This document shows, one piece after another, positions 48,000 to 58,710 of a DNA stretch of 64,000 nt. The stretch's first letter is position 1; each line of letters begins with the position of its first letter. Where the stretch lies: NCBI GenBank assembly GCA_038503065.1, contig JBCAMK010000009.1, positions 744,001-808,000 on the forward strand, read 5' to 3'. This DNA comes from Paragyromitra xinjiangensis (Eukaryota; Ascomycota; Pezizomycetes; Pezizales; Discinaceae). The translations under genes and the position numbers were made by a program. The notes beneath the pieces were generated by a model. It ran no database searches. It was given only the letters and a program-made list of their open reading frames with translations, and was not told the origin of the DNA.

Positions 48000-50900
48000 T
48001 CAGATACTCTGATTCGCCAACCTTGCCAACTGATCTGGATCGCTGTCCTCCCCAACGAAGGTCCAACTCTCCTCCGAATCACCTTCATGCGGATCTGATA
48101 GTTGTTTCTTGATCAGAGTCCGCGCGTACTCCATGTCGCGGTAAATAGCTTGAATCGCTGTCTCCACTCCATTTTCCTATAGAAAAAAGAAATCAGTACC
48201 ATATAAATGGGGACCCTGAGTCTCCGAGCAATCTACATACCTTACGAATCTGCCCTCCTAGAATCTCCGCCTTCGTGATCATCCGCTCATTATGCGTAAC
48301 CTCCCACAGCGCCCTACTGAACGCCGAGACATTCAACTTCTTCACACACATCCCGACGCCCAGATCCTCAACACGCTGTCCAAAAAAGTACTGATCCCCA
48401 AAGAACGGCTTAATAATTGTCGGGATCCCGGCCCTCAGGCTCGCGCCCGTCGTGCCCGCGCCACCATGATGCACCGCAGCATCGATCTGGTTAAACAGCC
48501 AATCGTGGGGTGCTTGTTTAATCAAGTGGATCTCCGCGGGTAGCGGAACCTCTGGTTCGTCTGCTCCCTTCTCCTGCATCCGGTCTGACCAGCCCTTGCT
48601 CAAGATGCAGCGAACGTCCGCTTTCACGACAGAGTCAACAACGGTTTTCGTCATCGCTGCGGGGTCTGCAACAGTAACAGAGCCGAAACCAACATAGACA
48701 AGTTTCTTTCCATCGGTACGAGCTTTCTTGATAAAGTCTGTGAGTTCCTTGGGAGGCGTCCAGTCCGTCGGAGAGTCAAGGAACCAATAACCAGTTACAC
48801 GAATCCAGTCGCTGTAGTCAAGCGGGGGAATGACAACCGAGGGACTGAAGTTGTATAGGAAGGGAACTTTATTAGGCTGCAGTTTGTCAAGGCTGGTTCT
48901 GGTAAGACCCAACGTCTTCTTCCGCCATCTATTGATCTGTCCTGCGGTCGCTTTCCAGAACACGTTGTCAATGATCACATACGTAAAGTAGTTATACGCT
49001 CCACCCATCTTATGTTCAGGGACAGCAAACGCATGCGGGTAAGCCCTGGTACGGGTCCAGGGCATCGTAAACGCCCTGAAATACGGAATCCCTAACGCTT
49101 CTGCAATGTGTATTCCCGCCATCGCACTGGGGCTCTCAAGCAGGAGGTCAGATCCCTGGCAAGCTTCCCATGAACTCAAAAGCAGACCATCAAGCCATCC
49201 ACGCATCTAAAATGACTTAGCTGTGAATTCAAACCAGGAGCGCAAGAAATATCTACCTTCCCAGTAGCAACCTTCATGAAATCCACCGTGAACATTCCAT
49301 ACTCAACACACAGCGCCATCAACTCGCCAGGATCCCCCTCAACAGGCTTGAACTCAATCCCATAGCTCTCAATCCAGTCACCATACTCAGCATGTGTCGC
49401 AATCCTAGTCTTATGTCCATCCTTCATAAGCCCAATACACAAGGCAATAAACGGCTGCACATCACCGCGCGTCCCAATCGTAAGACAGGTGATCAGCATT
49501 GACTCCGCCGGTTTGAAATTAATAATCGACCCATGGGGATCATCAAAAACAATTGGCGGAGCGTCAAGTGGGCAGCTGGCATCCGTCGACGTTGGTAACT
49601 GTATATCATGTTTATTATGGCCGTCCTGACGTGCGTCTTGCAGCATCTGGTACTCGGTTTTTGCCACCTCAGCCCCCTTTTTCTCTTCCCGAGTAAGTAT
49701 ACCACTCTCCGCAAGCGCACGGAGGCCGTTCAATCCATGAAGCAGCGTCACCGCGCAATCATCCCTCGCGGCCTCCTGTCCAAACTCAAAGAACAACTCT
49801 TCGTGGCCTCGAATAGTGACTACCAAACCAGAGTACGCAAACCTGAAACCCTTCTCTCTACCGACGTTCTCAATATCTTTTAGAGGAAGGATCATCTATC
49901 CCAAGATAATCAGCAAATACTTGCAACAACTCAAACACCGATTTACCATACCTTAGTCTTAGTACCCGGCAAAATGCTCCTAAAGCAGAAGCTCCGATTG
50001 CTCAGATAGATCTTCCCATACAACGGCAGTACGCGATGCAAATACCCAAAATACACTGCAAGCAATCTCTCCTGCGGCGGCAGCGCAAACCTCGCCCTAA
50101 AGCTGGCGCCATGTTCCTGAGCATTCCCATCCTCATCCTCCGCATCCTCAACCTCCTCATGCGGCATCATCCCCATCGGCTCGTAGTGTCTTTTCCCACC
50201 AACCCACATATCCGACACCTTCTCCAGATAACCCATGGACTCAGTAGCCAGGAGTGCGCCAACACCCTGCGTCCGTTTCTTCATCCAGCCCGCCCAGCTG
50301 GCCGCACGCTGGAGTGGGAAATTCCCAAGCTTGGCGATGTCCTGAAGGCGAGGAGAGCTCTTTCCCGTATGAGCGACGCCGAGTTCGTTCTCAGATTCAG
50401 ATTCACCCACGTGGCCGCGGGGTGGGGAGGAATCTTTCTTCTTGAGAGATCTTGATCGGCTAAAACTTAAAGAAGGATGGGATTTATGTGAATTTTGTGA
50501 GTTTGAACGTCCATGACCTTTCTTCAATGTCGGTGAGTCAAAAACATCACTTCTGTCCAATATACTACTCGCCGTGCCTTTTCCATTATCGTCAAGTGAT
50601 AGTCGTACTCCTTCCGAGGAGTCTCCAAAGCTCCGCGCTAGGGAATCTGTGGAAAATGGCCTAGGAGAGCTAGTAGGAGCACTAGTAAAACTCTCCCTGC
50701 TCAGTTCCGCACTGTGCCTAGGCTCTAAAGTTTGTTTCAATTTTTCCCTCGAGGCATCGACACTGCGTCTCGGCAGTTCGAAGCTCCCACGGCTGAAATC
50801 TCCACTTGGCCTGGGGCTTCTCGCTCTTGGGCTCGACCTTCCGCTCGGCGACTTAGTGGAGATAGGAGACAGCGTAGCCCGTACGGTCTCCTTCAATACC

Positions 50901-52434
50901 GGGGTCGTTGGCCGCTCCGTGAACACGCTTAGACGCGGTGATGGCGGCTGAGACCGATTTTCTAGAATTTGTTTAGGGATCTTGGAAGCAGCAGAGTTCT
51001 CCACGACAGAGCGCAGGACGTCCAATGCGTCTTTGCCAAAGCTAAAGAACGAAAAGAAATACTACTCATTTATCAGCCAACATCTAATGACACTCGGAAA
51101 CCCCAAATAGGAAAATTACCTCATCAATAGCGTAAGTATCATCATTTTCAACAACCTTAAGCTTAAAAGTATCCGCAAACTCCAACACTGGGCTCTCTTC
51201 AACCTCAATGACGTTCTCGACCGGAATACAAATCTTGACGCTATCGCCCTCATTATGTGACCTAAATATCACTTTTTGAAGCGATTTTACCCATTCCTTC
51301 GCACTCGCTGCTGAGTCCGCTCGGAAATAATATTTCCGCTGGTCTGTAGAGAGGGTTACCATCACCGAGTCCTTGGGATCTCTAGCTTCGGCGACGCTCG
51401 CCTGAAGACCATATCGAAGATCAATGTTGCCGTTCGGGAAATACAACTCTGAAGGATTGGTGTAGTAGGATAGCACGTCGCCTTTGAGAATAAACCAATA
51501 CCTAGTGAACTTGACAGTGGATTTGCCCCGTTTGGATAGGTATCCAGATTTCAGTACAACATGCTAGAAGAGCAGGTCAATGCCAATTCCCTTGCAAGTG
51601 ACTGGTGATACATACATCTTTCCGGGGAAGATATGCGTAAAAGCAAATATGTCGAGTAGTGATATACATGTAGCCCTGCAACAGCACACTTTTCAAGAGC
51701 CAACACGGGTATTCTACACCATATTAGCCCCCACCCCAGCTTCCAAAAAAACCCTCAATATCAGAAGAAAGGTCCTTACGTGAAACAACCTCCTCATTCT
51801 TCGGCAAGCTGAATATCTCCACAAGCTTCTTCCCCAAATCCAGATGTTTCGTTTTCGACCCCTCCTCAAAATCCTGAAACATCTCAATTTCCTTATCCTG
51901 CACATTCGCCGCAAAATTCGACGAACTCAACTGTTCCTGAGCCTCCAACAAGCTACTAACCTGGGCGACGGGGGTGGGTGATGCCAGCTCCGCCGGTACC
52001 GGATCATCCTCCTCATCGCTCGCCTCATCTATTCTATCCGTCTCAGCCGGACGTATAGGGCCGAGGGGCAACCCCGGGATCTTGAATTTCTTCAACACCA
52101 TGCCCTTCGCTTTGCTGTGGGACTCTGGGGTCGGCGTTGACGGGTCTTGATCGTGCTCGTCGTCGGAATCGTCGGAATCGTCGTCGAAGCGAGAGCTCAT
52201 TTTGATGTTTGAGGTGGCGGCGGTAAGGACTTGGTATAAGCTCTGGTTCATGTTGAATGGGGTTCCGTTCTTCCCAGCGGTACAGACGTCGAGGTCTGTT
52301 GAGTCGTCGTCGGTTGCGAACCGGGCAGGAAGCTGCATCGACTGGGAGGTGGTGGGGACATTTCGCCGCTTGCTGATACTACTGAATCTATGGCTGAAGC
52401 TTGATCGCTCCGAGTCGCCGGGCATTGTAGTCAC
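48000..52434 (-). CDS. ATG26: Sterol 3-beta-glucosyltransferase (GRAM-PH-GRAM-GT28/GT1)
   Basis: Transfers glucose from UDP-glucose to ergosterol; in some fungi it is needed for pexophagy. Seven minus-strand exons: 52434-51780, 51713-51616, 51563-51120, 51061-49952, 49895-49257, 49206-48241, 48176-48000, in phase, 1362 residues. The disordered acidic N-terminus leads into GRAM 1 ([16 protein letters not shown]), a PH domain ([40 protein letters not shown]), a serine/proline-rich linker, and GRAM 2 ([20 protein letters not shown]). The GT domain starts with [19 protein letters not shown] near residue 900; the nucleotide-sugar motif is [18 protein letters not shown] near 1228, then [18 protein letters not shown]. 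The domain order is that of Atg26/Ugt51. The third intron acceptor was set to restore [16 protein letters not shown]. All introns are 50-66 nt. Confidence 0.96.
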
Positions 52435-54287
52435 GTAGGTGGGTGAATGAGTGTATGGGTTTCTGGGAGAAGGGAGTCAAAAGTCAGATTGGCCTTGTAG
52501 ATGTACTTTGTGGGGTGGGGACACGCGGAAAGGTGGGTGGAGGATCTAGGCAACTTTCTCAAATGACTCCAGGCGTGTGTGGAGTGGCGAACGATGAGTG
52601 GCTGGGTCTTACCTTATCAGTGCCGCTATCGCGAAAGGGCAGATGCAGGACCCCGATGCGTTGCGTTGAGGGCCGTTTTGGGAGGTGGTGGGGGAGACTT
52701 GTTGCAATCAGCAGAGAGGTGCACGGGATCTGTTGGTGAGCCTCAACAGGAACAAGGGTGCGTGTGGAGGAGGAGAAAGGGGAAAAGCGAGAGAAGATGA
52801 GAGATCTTGCCGATTAAAAGGAGAGCAGGTAGCCAGGTCTGATGATAGAGAAAACCGTGAGGATAATTAGAATTCTACATAACTGGGATGTGGATTCGGA
52901 GCTCTGCAGCTGCTGTTGGGTGAACGGCAGCCAGCCCAATCAGACCAAGTTCCCACCGGTAGCTTAACTCTACCGAGGCCGTTCGGGCATAGCTTCTCCT
53001 TTCAATGCTGGTTCTTAACCTGTAGCATCCTCGGCACTTGGAAATCATTATATTCACCTCACCACAACGTATGCCAAGAATCTACCCTGCTGTATCTCTC
53101 CATGCTTCATTGCTTGTAGAAAATCATGGGGAGATCATGAAGGAGGTGTGTGAAGGCATTTCCTCGTTTGGCAATTCCGTAAAGTGCTACAAAACACTGT
53201 TTAATCGCCTCAGGGCACAAGCTTCGCCAACATATGCACATGTATGTGCCTAGCCGCAGAAGCCTAGGACTACATGTATGCCTCGAGCATGTTGAGTACC
53301 GGTACTTTATACACATGTACCCTACTCTACAAGACGCCATAGCAGGTTGGATGCGGATAAAACAGAAGCTGTATCACAGGGTTCACGCAGCTGACAAAAT
53401 CAGAGCCCTTATTCGTCTTTCTTCACGGGATTTCTGTTTGCCCGATGAGCTCTCCCGTGAGGGTTCGGAACCAGAGGAATCCGACTTGCAACGGTTGGAT
53501 CTAGGCAGCTGCCTGAGTGATCAATCATGATTCTCGCATGTGACAGCAGGGGCAGAAACATCTTGATAGAGTACAAGCTTATCCACATTTCCGGGTTCGT
53601 TTGTCGAGTCTGTATCCAAACGGATGCATCACAGCAGACCCGGCACAGTGAATCGCCCAGTGTGAGGATTCGCGAATCAGTCATCACAATATGCGAGATG
53701 CAGCCGCCATGAGTAATTATTGTAGTAAGAGCTCTATTATAGCGAGCAGAAGCGAGAATACAGTCACTACGATGCGTGCATAGGCTGTTCTCACATGCGG
53801 ACTCATTGTTAGGCGTGTTTAGAATGAACAACCGGGTCCAGAAACGGCCACTCTCGGCGTACCTTTTGGAATGCAGTCGGAATTCCAGCGGACATCTAGA
53901 ATCCATTCCATCCGTCGGGTAGGAAAAGAAGAGGCGGATGACTCGCGGAACTATTCTCTCACCGGCGACGCCGTTGTCGGAACACCCCGGATGACATCAG
54001 AGGCTCGCTGGTCCGACGTTCGGGTTCGCAAAAACAAATTCGGGAAAATAATCCAGCCGTCAGCCACCCATCTCTTGTCCCACCAAACCCTGCGGCTCTG
54101 TAGCTGCCCAGCGTCATGAGGTAAAAAAACAATTAGAGAATCACCCCACTAACCCCTCAGCGTTTCTGGGCAAACATATGAAATCTCTATATAAAACTGA
54201 AACGCAGACGCGCATCAATTCTCTCACTTAAAACCAATCAGTAATCAAATAGCCATCTCCATCAATCTCTACACGCAAACATTAAAG
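52435..54287. other. Divergent upstream region of ATG26 and D-lactate dehydrogenase
   Basis: 1.85 kb. Contains a TACATGTA at 53,271-53,278 amid several ACATGT-type words (53,230-53,320) and a TATATAAA box at 54,188-54,195. Open frames (longest 165 codons, minus, 53,409-53,906) show no family resemblance. No gene supported. Confidence 0.5.
54188..54195 (+). promoter_or_regulatory. TATA box of the D-lactate dehydrogenase gene
   Basis: TATATAAA about 95 bases before the start codon at 54,288, a normal fungal TATA distance allowing for a short leader. Confidence 0.5.
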
Positions 54288-55566
54288 ATGAAGATTGCCG
54301 TCTATTCCTCAAAGAAGGCAAGCTCCTATCCATGCACCGTTATCGATAAGCCTATCTATCCTTATGCAAGATCCGGTTCTAACGGCTCCAACAGTACGAT
54401 ATGAAGTCGTTTAGGGAGTGCAACAACAAACCAGACCTCGAGTTTCTCTTCCTTGAAGTTCGTCTGGACCACACCACCCTTGCCCTTGCCGCGGATCACG
54501 ACGCAGTGTGTATTTTCGTCAATGACATCTGCGATGCGGAGGTTCTCGAAGGACTAGCAAAGCTCCATGTGGTGAGTAACCAAAATAATAAATAACTAAT
54601 CTAAAACCAAACCCCCCCCCAGAAACTAACAACCACCGCTGCTGCTCCAGAAATACATCGCCCTCCGCTGCGCCGGCTTCAACAACGTCGACCTCCCCAC
54701 CGCCGCCCGTCTCGGCATCCACGTAGTCCGCGTCCCCGCCTACTCCCCGGAGGCAGTCGCCGAGTTCGCCGTCGGCATGATCATGACAATCGTGCGTAAA
54801 TACCACAAAGCCTACACCCGGGTCCGGGAGGGCAACTTCCTCCTCGACGGACTGCTAGGGTTCAATCTCAAAGGAAAGACAATCGGGATTGTCGGCACGG
54901 GTAAGATCGGACTATTAACGGGGAAGATCCTGTCCCGCGGGTTCGAGTGTAATGTTATTGCTTATGATATATTCCATCATCACCAGGCGAGCGAGTTTGG
55001 GATCACCTATGTAGAGGATCTGGAGGAGCTGCTCGGAAGGGCGGATATCGTGTCGTTGCATTGTCCGCTGATGAAGGAGACGAAGTATATGATTAATGAG
55101 AAGACGCTCGCGCAGATGAAGAAGGGGGCGTATTTGGTTAATACGAGTAGAGGGGCGTTGATCGATACTACTGCGTTGATCGGGTGAGGGAGATAATTCT
55201 CTTGGTTCGGCTACTTTCACCTTAACCTCCGGGACTGACGTGCTTCCTGTAGAGCTCTCAAGTCGGGACATCTGGGTGCTGTGGGACTCGATGTCTATGA
55301 GAAGGAATCTGCGTACTTCTTTGCCGATGGAAGTTCTAAGATTATCTACGATGACAACTTTGCTCGTCTACTCTCATTCTACAACGTCTTCGTCAGGTAC
55401 CCCCCCCTCTGTCCCACTCCTTGTCCAGAAACTAACACCCACTTACAGCGGACACCAAGCTTTCCTCACAGTTGAGGCTTTGAAGAACATTGCCGATACT
55501 ACACTGGAGAATCTTGAGCAGTTGGCTAATGATCTGCCTTGTGCCAATGTCGTTAAGGCTGAGTAG
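54288..55566 (+). CDS. NAD-dependent D-lactate dehydrogenase, bacterial LdhA-type
   Basis: D-2-hydroxyacid dehydrogenase that interconverts pyruvate and D-lactate with NADH. Five exons: 54288-54317, 54395-54571, 54651-55183, 55253-55396, 55449-55566; 333 residues, the usual family length. Exon 1 codes only ten residues (MKIAVYSSKK) and its intron has a GC donor (AAG|GCAAGC, 77 nt, CTAAC branch, CAG acceptor); this joins SSKK to YDMKSF as the family requires. Exon 3 holds LRCAGFNNVDLPTAARLGIH, the nucleotide-binding GIVGTGKIG, SLHCPL and the catalytic arginine in NTSRGALID (about R236). Exon 4 gives GLDVYEKES (catalytic E about 263), exon 5 SGHQAFLT (catalytic H about 297). It resembles bacterial LdhA closely, so an old transfer into fungi is likely, followed by intron gain. 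Cytosolic; no targeting signal seen. Confidence 0.93.
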
Positions 55567-57148
55567 TTAGCTATCCATTGATGGATTATAGATGAACGTT
55601 CTGTTTATTCTTAGTTGGTAGGGGTTAGTAGCTAGATTCGTCAATGATACCCGTTTTGGTTCGTTTCTACTGGGAAGCCCGTGACAGCATTACGGGAATT
55701 AGATCTAGGTGGTCTGGGTGGATCGCTGTTTGGTATTGAGTATTAAGGCGATGGGTTGTTGCTGGTGTTTGCACGATTTACGCATGATACTTGATTAATC
55801 CCACGATTGGTCGTTTACGAATTTAGTTGATTGTATAGAACGTAGGGTAGAGATTGAGTGAGCCTAGCTAGAATGTAGACTCTAGAGCAAGACAGTTTTA
55901 GCTCTTACTCTTAGCCTGTAGAAATGTTATTTGACACCTGAATCTCGATATACATGTACTCCTACGAGCTTCAACACTCCCACAGCCACGAAAACACCAA
56001 TTCCAAAGAATCCAAAGATGAAGGATAGCTTGACAAATCATAGTAATCCCTTTCCCCTATTTTCATCGCCACAATACCCCCTTTAGATGTCCAATATGGT
56101 CCTTCGCGCCATCTTGAATCCTGGCAGATAGCCATGCTTAAACTGGTTTTCAGTGCTTCTCATCTTTATCGCCACAATATCCTCTTCAGGTATCATTCCT
56201 CGAACTAATAGCTAGCTTTAATCAAGATCCTGCTCGCGGATAGTCCTTCATGCATGTCGACTCCTGGTGGACAGTCATATTTGAAAACCAAATCTCATGT
56301 GTCCATCTGCGAGCATCGATTGGCGGGAATGAAATCTCGGAACTCCATAGCGAGGCCTCTCGAATCACGACACGCGGGGTCGAGGGTACAATCACCCAGA
56401 GTAAGGACATCTAGCTCAAACAGTGTAGCCTTGTAATGACTTTTTCTGTAGCGGTGCGAGAGACTGACGGAACAGCCATGTCCGGGTTGATCGAATCGAT
56501 GACAGATACTAATACTCCTCGTAGACGTCAGGTTGAATGAGAAGCCTAGTTAATCTCCCATGTCTGTAACACACTAGCTGTAATTGAATTGAAGGTAATT
56601 TGCACTCTCGAGAGGAAGATATGGGCAGCTTCAAATAACGTCTGGTCGCTAGATTGAATGTATAGGTCGAGGTTCACAGTTCCCGGAATGACACATTTCC
56701 AGTCAGGCCCATGAATCGAATGGTTGATGCCTTTTCGTTCCAATCGCCTTTAGTCGCTTTACAGCTGTATCTATCTCCTTTGTAGCCCAAGGGCTTCTAT
56801 TCTCGCTCTGGTTTCGTACCCTCTACCGTCTGATGACAGCATTTCGTTATCTTTAAGCGGTAGACAGTGTTCGATTTTGTCGTCAAAATCGTCAAAGCTG
56901 ATATCTTTTAGGAAAGCTAATTTTCTATTCGCTATAAAGGTAGCAAATGTTTTGTTTGAGGATGGGGATTCATAGGGTAGCGATGTTCCCGATTTGACAT
57001 GTTTCTTGTCGCGACTGCGAATCAAACCTAACGAAATTAGTTGGATATTAAGCATTACCAGGAGGATAATTACCACGACAGATATTACCTAACACAGAAT
57101 AATGATAGCTATAGGTATTTTCCTGCGGGGAAACATCAAGTACATACC

Positions 57149-57178
57149 ATCGTAATATACATCGTAATATACATCGTA
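57149..57178. repeat. 12-bp tandem repeat, about 2.5 copies
   Basis: The unit ATCGTAATATAC is repeated twice and followed by a partial third copy (ATCGTA). Intergenic, function unknown. Confidence 0.75.
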
Positions 57179-58297
57179 TTTCATAGGTTGTAGAACGCTG
57201 GTTATCGTCGATACAACCAATGCAAAGCTCGTACTTAGACATATATTGGACTTCTGTGACAGGCAAAGTTGAGTATATCAAGGAAATTGTCTTCAATGAT
57301 AGTGTCCATCCAAATCAACCCCTTAAGGGAACGTCGTAATCCGTAGCATCGCATAAATATATATTACGGCGTTGCAGCCCGTGTTTGAATTAACTTCTGA
57401 GGTGTATCCGAGTGGCTGGAGAGAATGGTGAGCAAAGGGAAGATGCAAGAGTTGTGATAGGTTTTTTAGTCTCATCACTAGGTCCCACAAACATGCCAAA
57501 AGTTTGGTGCCGTTGGTATGGAGTCTGGTGACGAGACCAATTATTTGCTGGCTTCCTTGAGCCCGGGAGTGGTGAAACTGTTGGCCAAAATTCCAGCAAA
57601 AGTAGTCTGTACATGGTGCATCTTTAGGACATAAGCCCAGGCGCTCAGCTTTTGAATTTCGTCGTTGACTCCGTTTCCTTAATATATTGAACATCATAGC
57701 AGTGGGGAAGAATATAGACAGCTCAAGGGTTAGGAGCGGAGATAAAAACATGAAGGGACGGCTGACTGGTATGTTTTGGAGGAAGTGGGTGGTGAGTTTG
57801 AGTTGGGAATTGGAGTGGATAACGGGTGTTGTATTAAGTCCTTTACCCGGCCTTCTAGTTGGTAAAACTTAAAACATCAGCCACTAGTAGAAAATATAAT
57901 GAAACGGGAGCTTTCTTTCGACGGCTGAAGAAAGGAGAAATTCCGCTACAGTCCCCACAACCCTACATCCAACCGGTGCGTGAGGTAAACTGATGAGTTT
58001 GAGAGGAGTATAGATATGTTCTCACTCACAAAGCTATATATCTAGGGAGCACGCATCCATAAACTGGATTTGCTATATATATACCTGTGTAAGAATAAGG
58101 ACTCGAACGCAGTATTAATTCTTAGCAATGATTTTGTTCTAGGTGGAAATTGCTCTCTAATCTTTGAAATGGAAAGCATCGTATCGCCTGGTCTTTATGG
58201 CCCGTGGGAATTCATTACCCATACAAAGCTTTTAAAGGTAAGAAGTGGTGCATTACCAGGATATTTTTGACGTTAAAACATCCATTGATTTACTCAC

Positions 58298-58385
58298 TGA
58301 TGCCTTTCTTATATCTTTCTGATGCCTTCACCTAGTGCCTTTCCTGGATGCCTCACCCGACGCATTTCCCGACGCATTTCCCCGA
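58298..58385. repeat. Degenerate minisatellite of GATGCCTTTC/GACGCATTTC units
   Basis: Six or so related 11-17-base units: TGATGCCTTTC, TGATGCCTTCACC, TAGTGCCTTTCC, TGGATGCCTCACC, then two exact CGACGCATTTCC units. It lies immediately left of the inverted-repeat element. Confidence 0.55.
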
Positions 58386-58437
58386 AGTGTAGAGGGTTAA
58401 AACTGATAATGTGCAGTCTTCTCGCAAAGTAAAAGTA

Positions 58438-58710
58438 TTCAGTGCCGTGCATGCCTTCCCAGTCGCCGCGGCGGGTCAGTCACCGTTTTTCTAGATATCT
58501 AAAGATTTTTGATGTGATTGGTTGAATAGGTTTCGTGTCTTGTATTAGTTGTGGCATTTGGCAAGGTAATACTAATAGCTATCACCATTAGAACGATCTT
58601 CAATTACCAGATCTGCAAACAGAATTTAAATTTTGACATCATAAGCCAACCATATTTCTGTCGAGAAAAACAGTGACCCGTCGCGGCGACTGAGGAGGCA
58701 TGCGCAGTGG
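58438..58710. mobile_element. 273-bp MITE-like element with about 55-bp inverted ends
   Basis: The left arm (58,438-58,495: GCATGCC, then CAGTCGCCGCGGCGGGTCA, then GTTTTTCT) matches the reverse complement of the right arm (58,658-58,710: GCATGCC, CAGTCGCCGCGACGGGTCA, GTTTTTCT), with a small gap and few mismatches. TA flanks both ends (58,436-58,437 and 58,711-58,712). The GC-rich arms contrast with an AT-rich core of about 160 bases that encodes nothing. This fits a non-autonomous DNA transposon; the family is uncertain. Confidence 0.7.

Noticed and set aside
57400..57500. tRNA-like A-box (TATCCGAGTGGCTGG)
   Set aside because: No matching B-box (GGTTCRA type) or cloverleaf within the next 150 bases.
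56546..57751. Possible multi-exon minus-strand gene in the right flank
   Set aside because: Several short frames and GT...AG pairs can be strung together, but no joined product resembles a known family, and the choice of junctions is arbitrary without transcripts.
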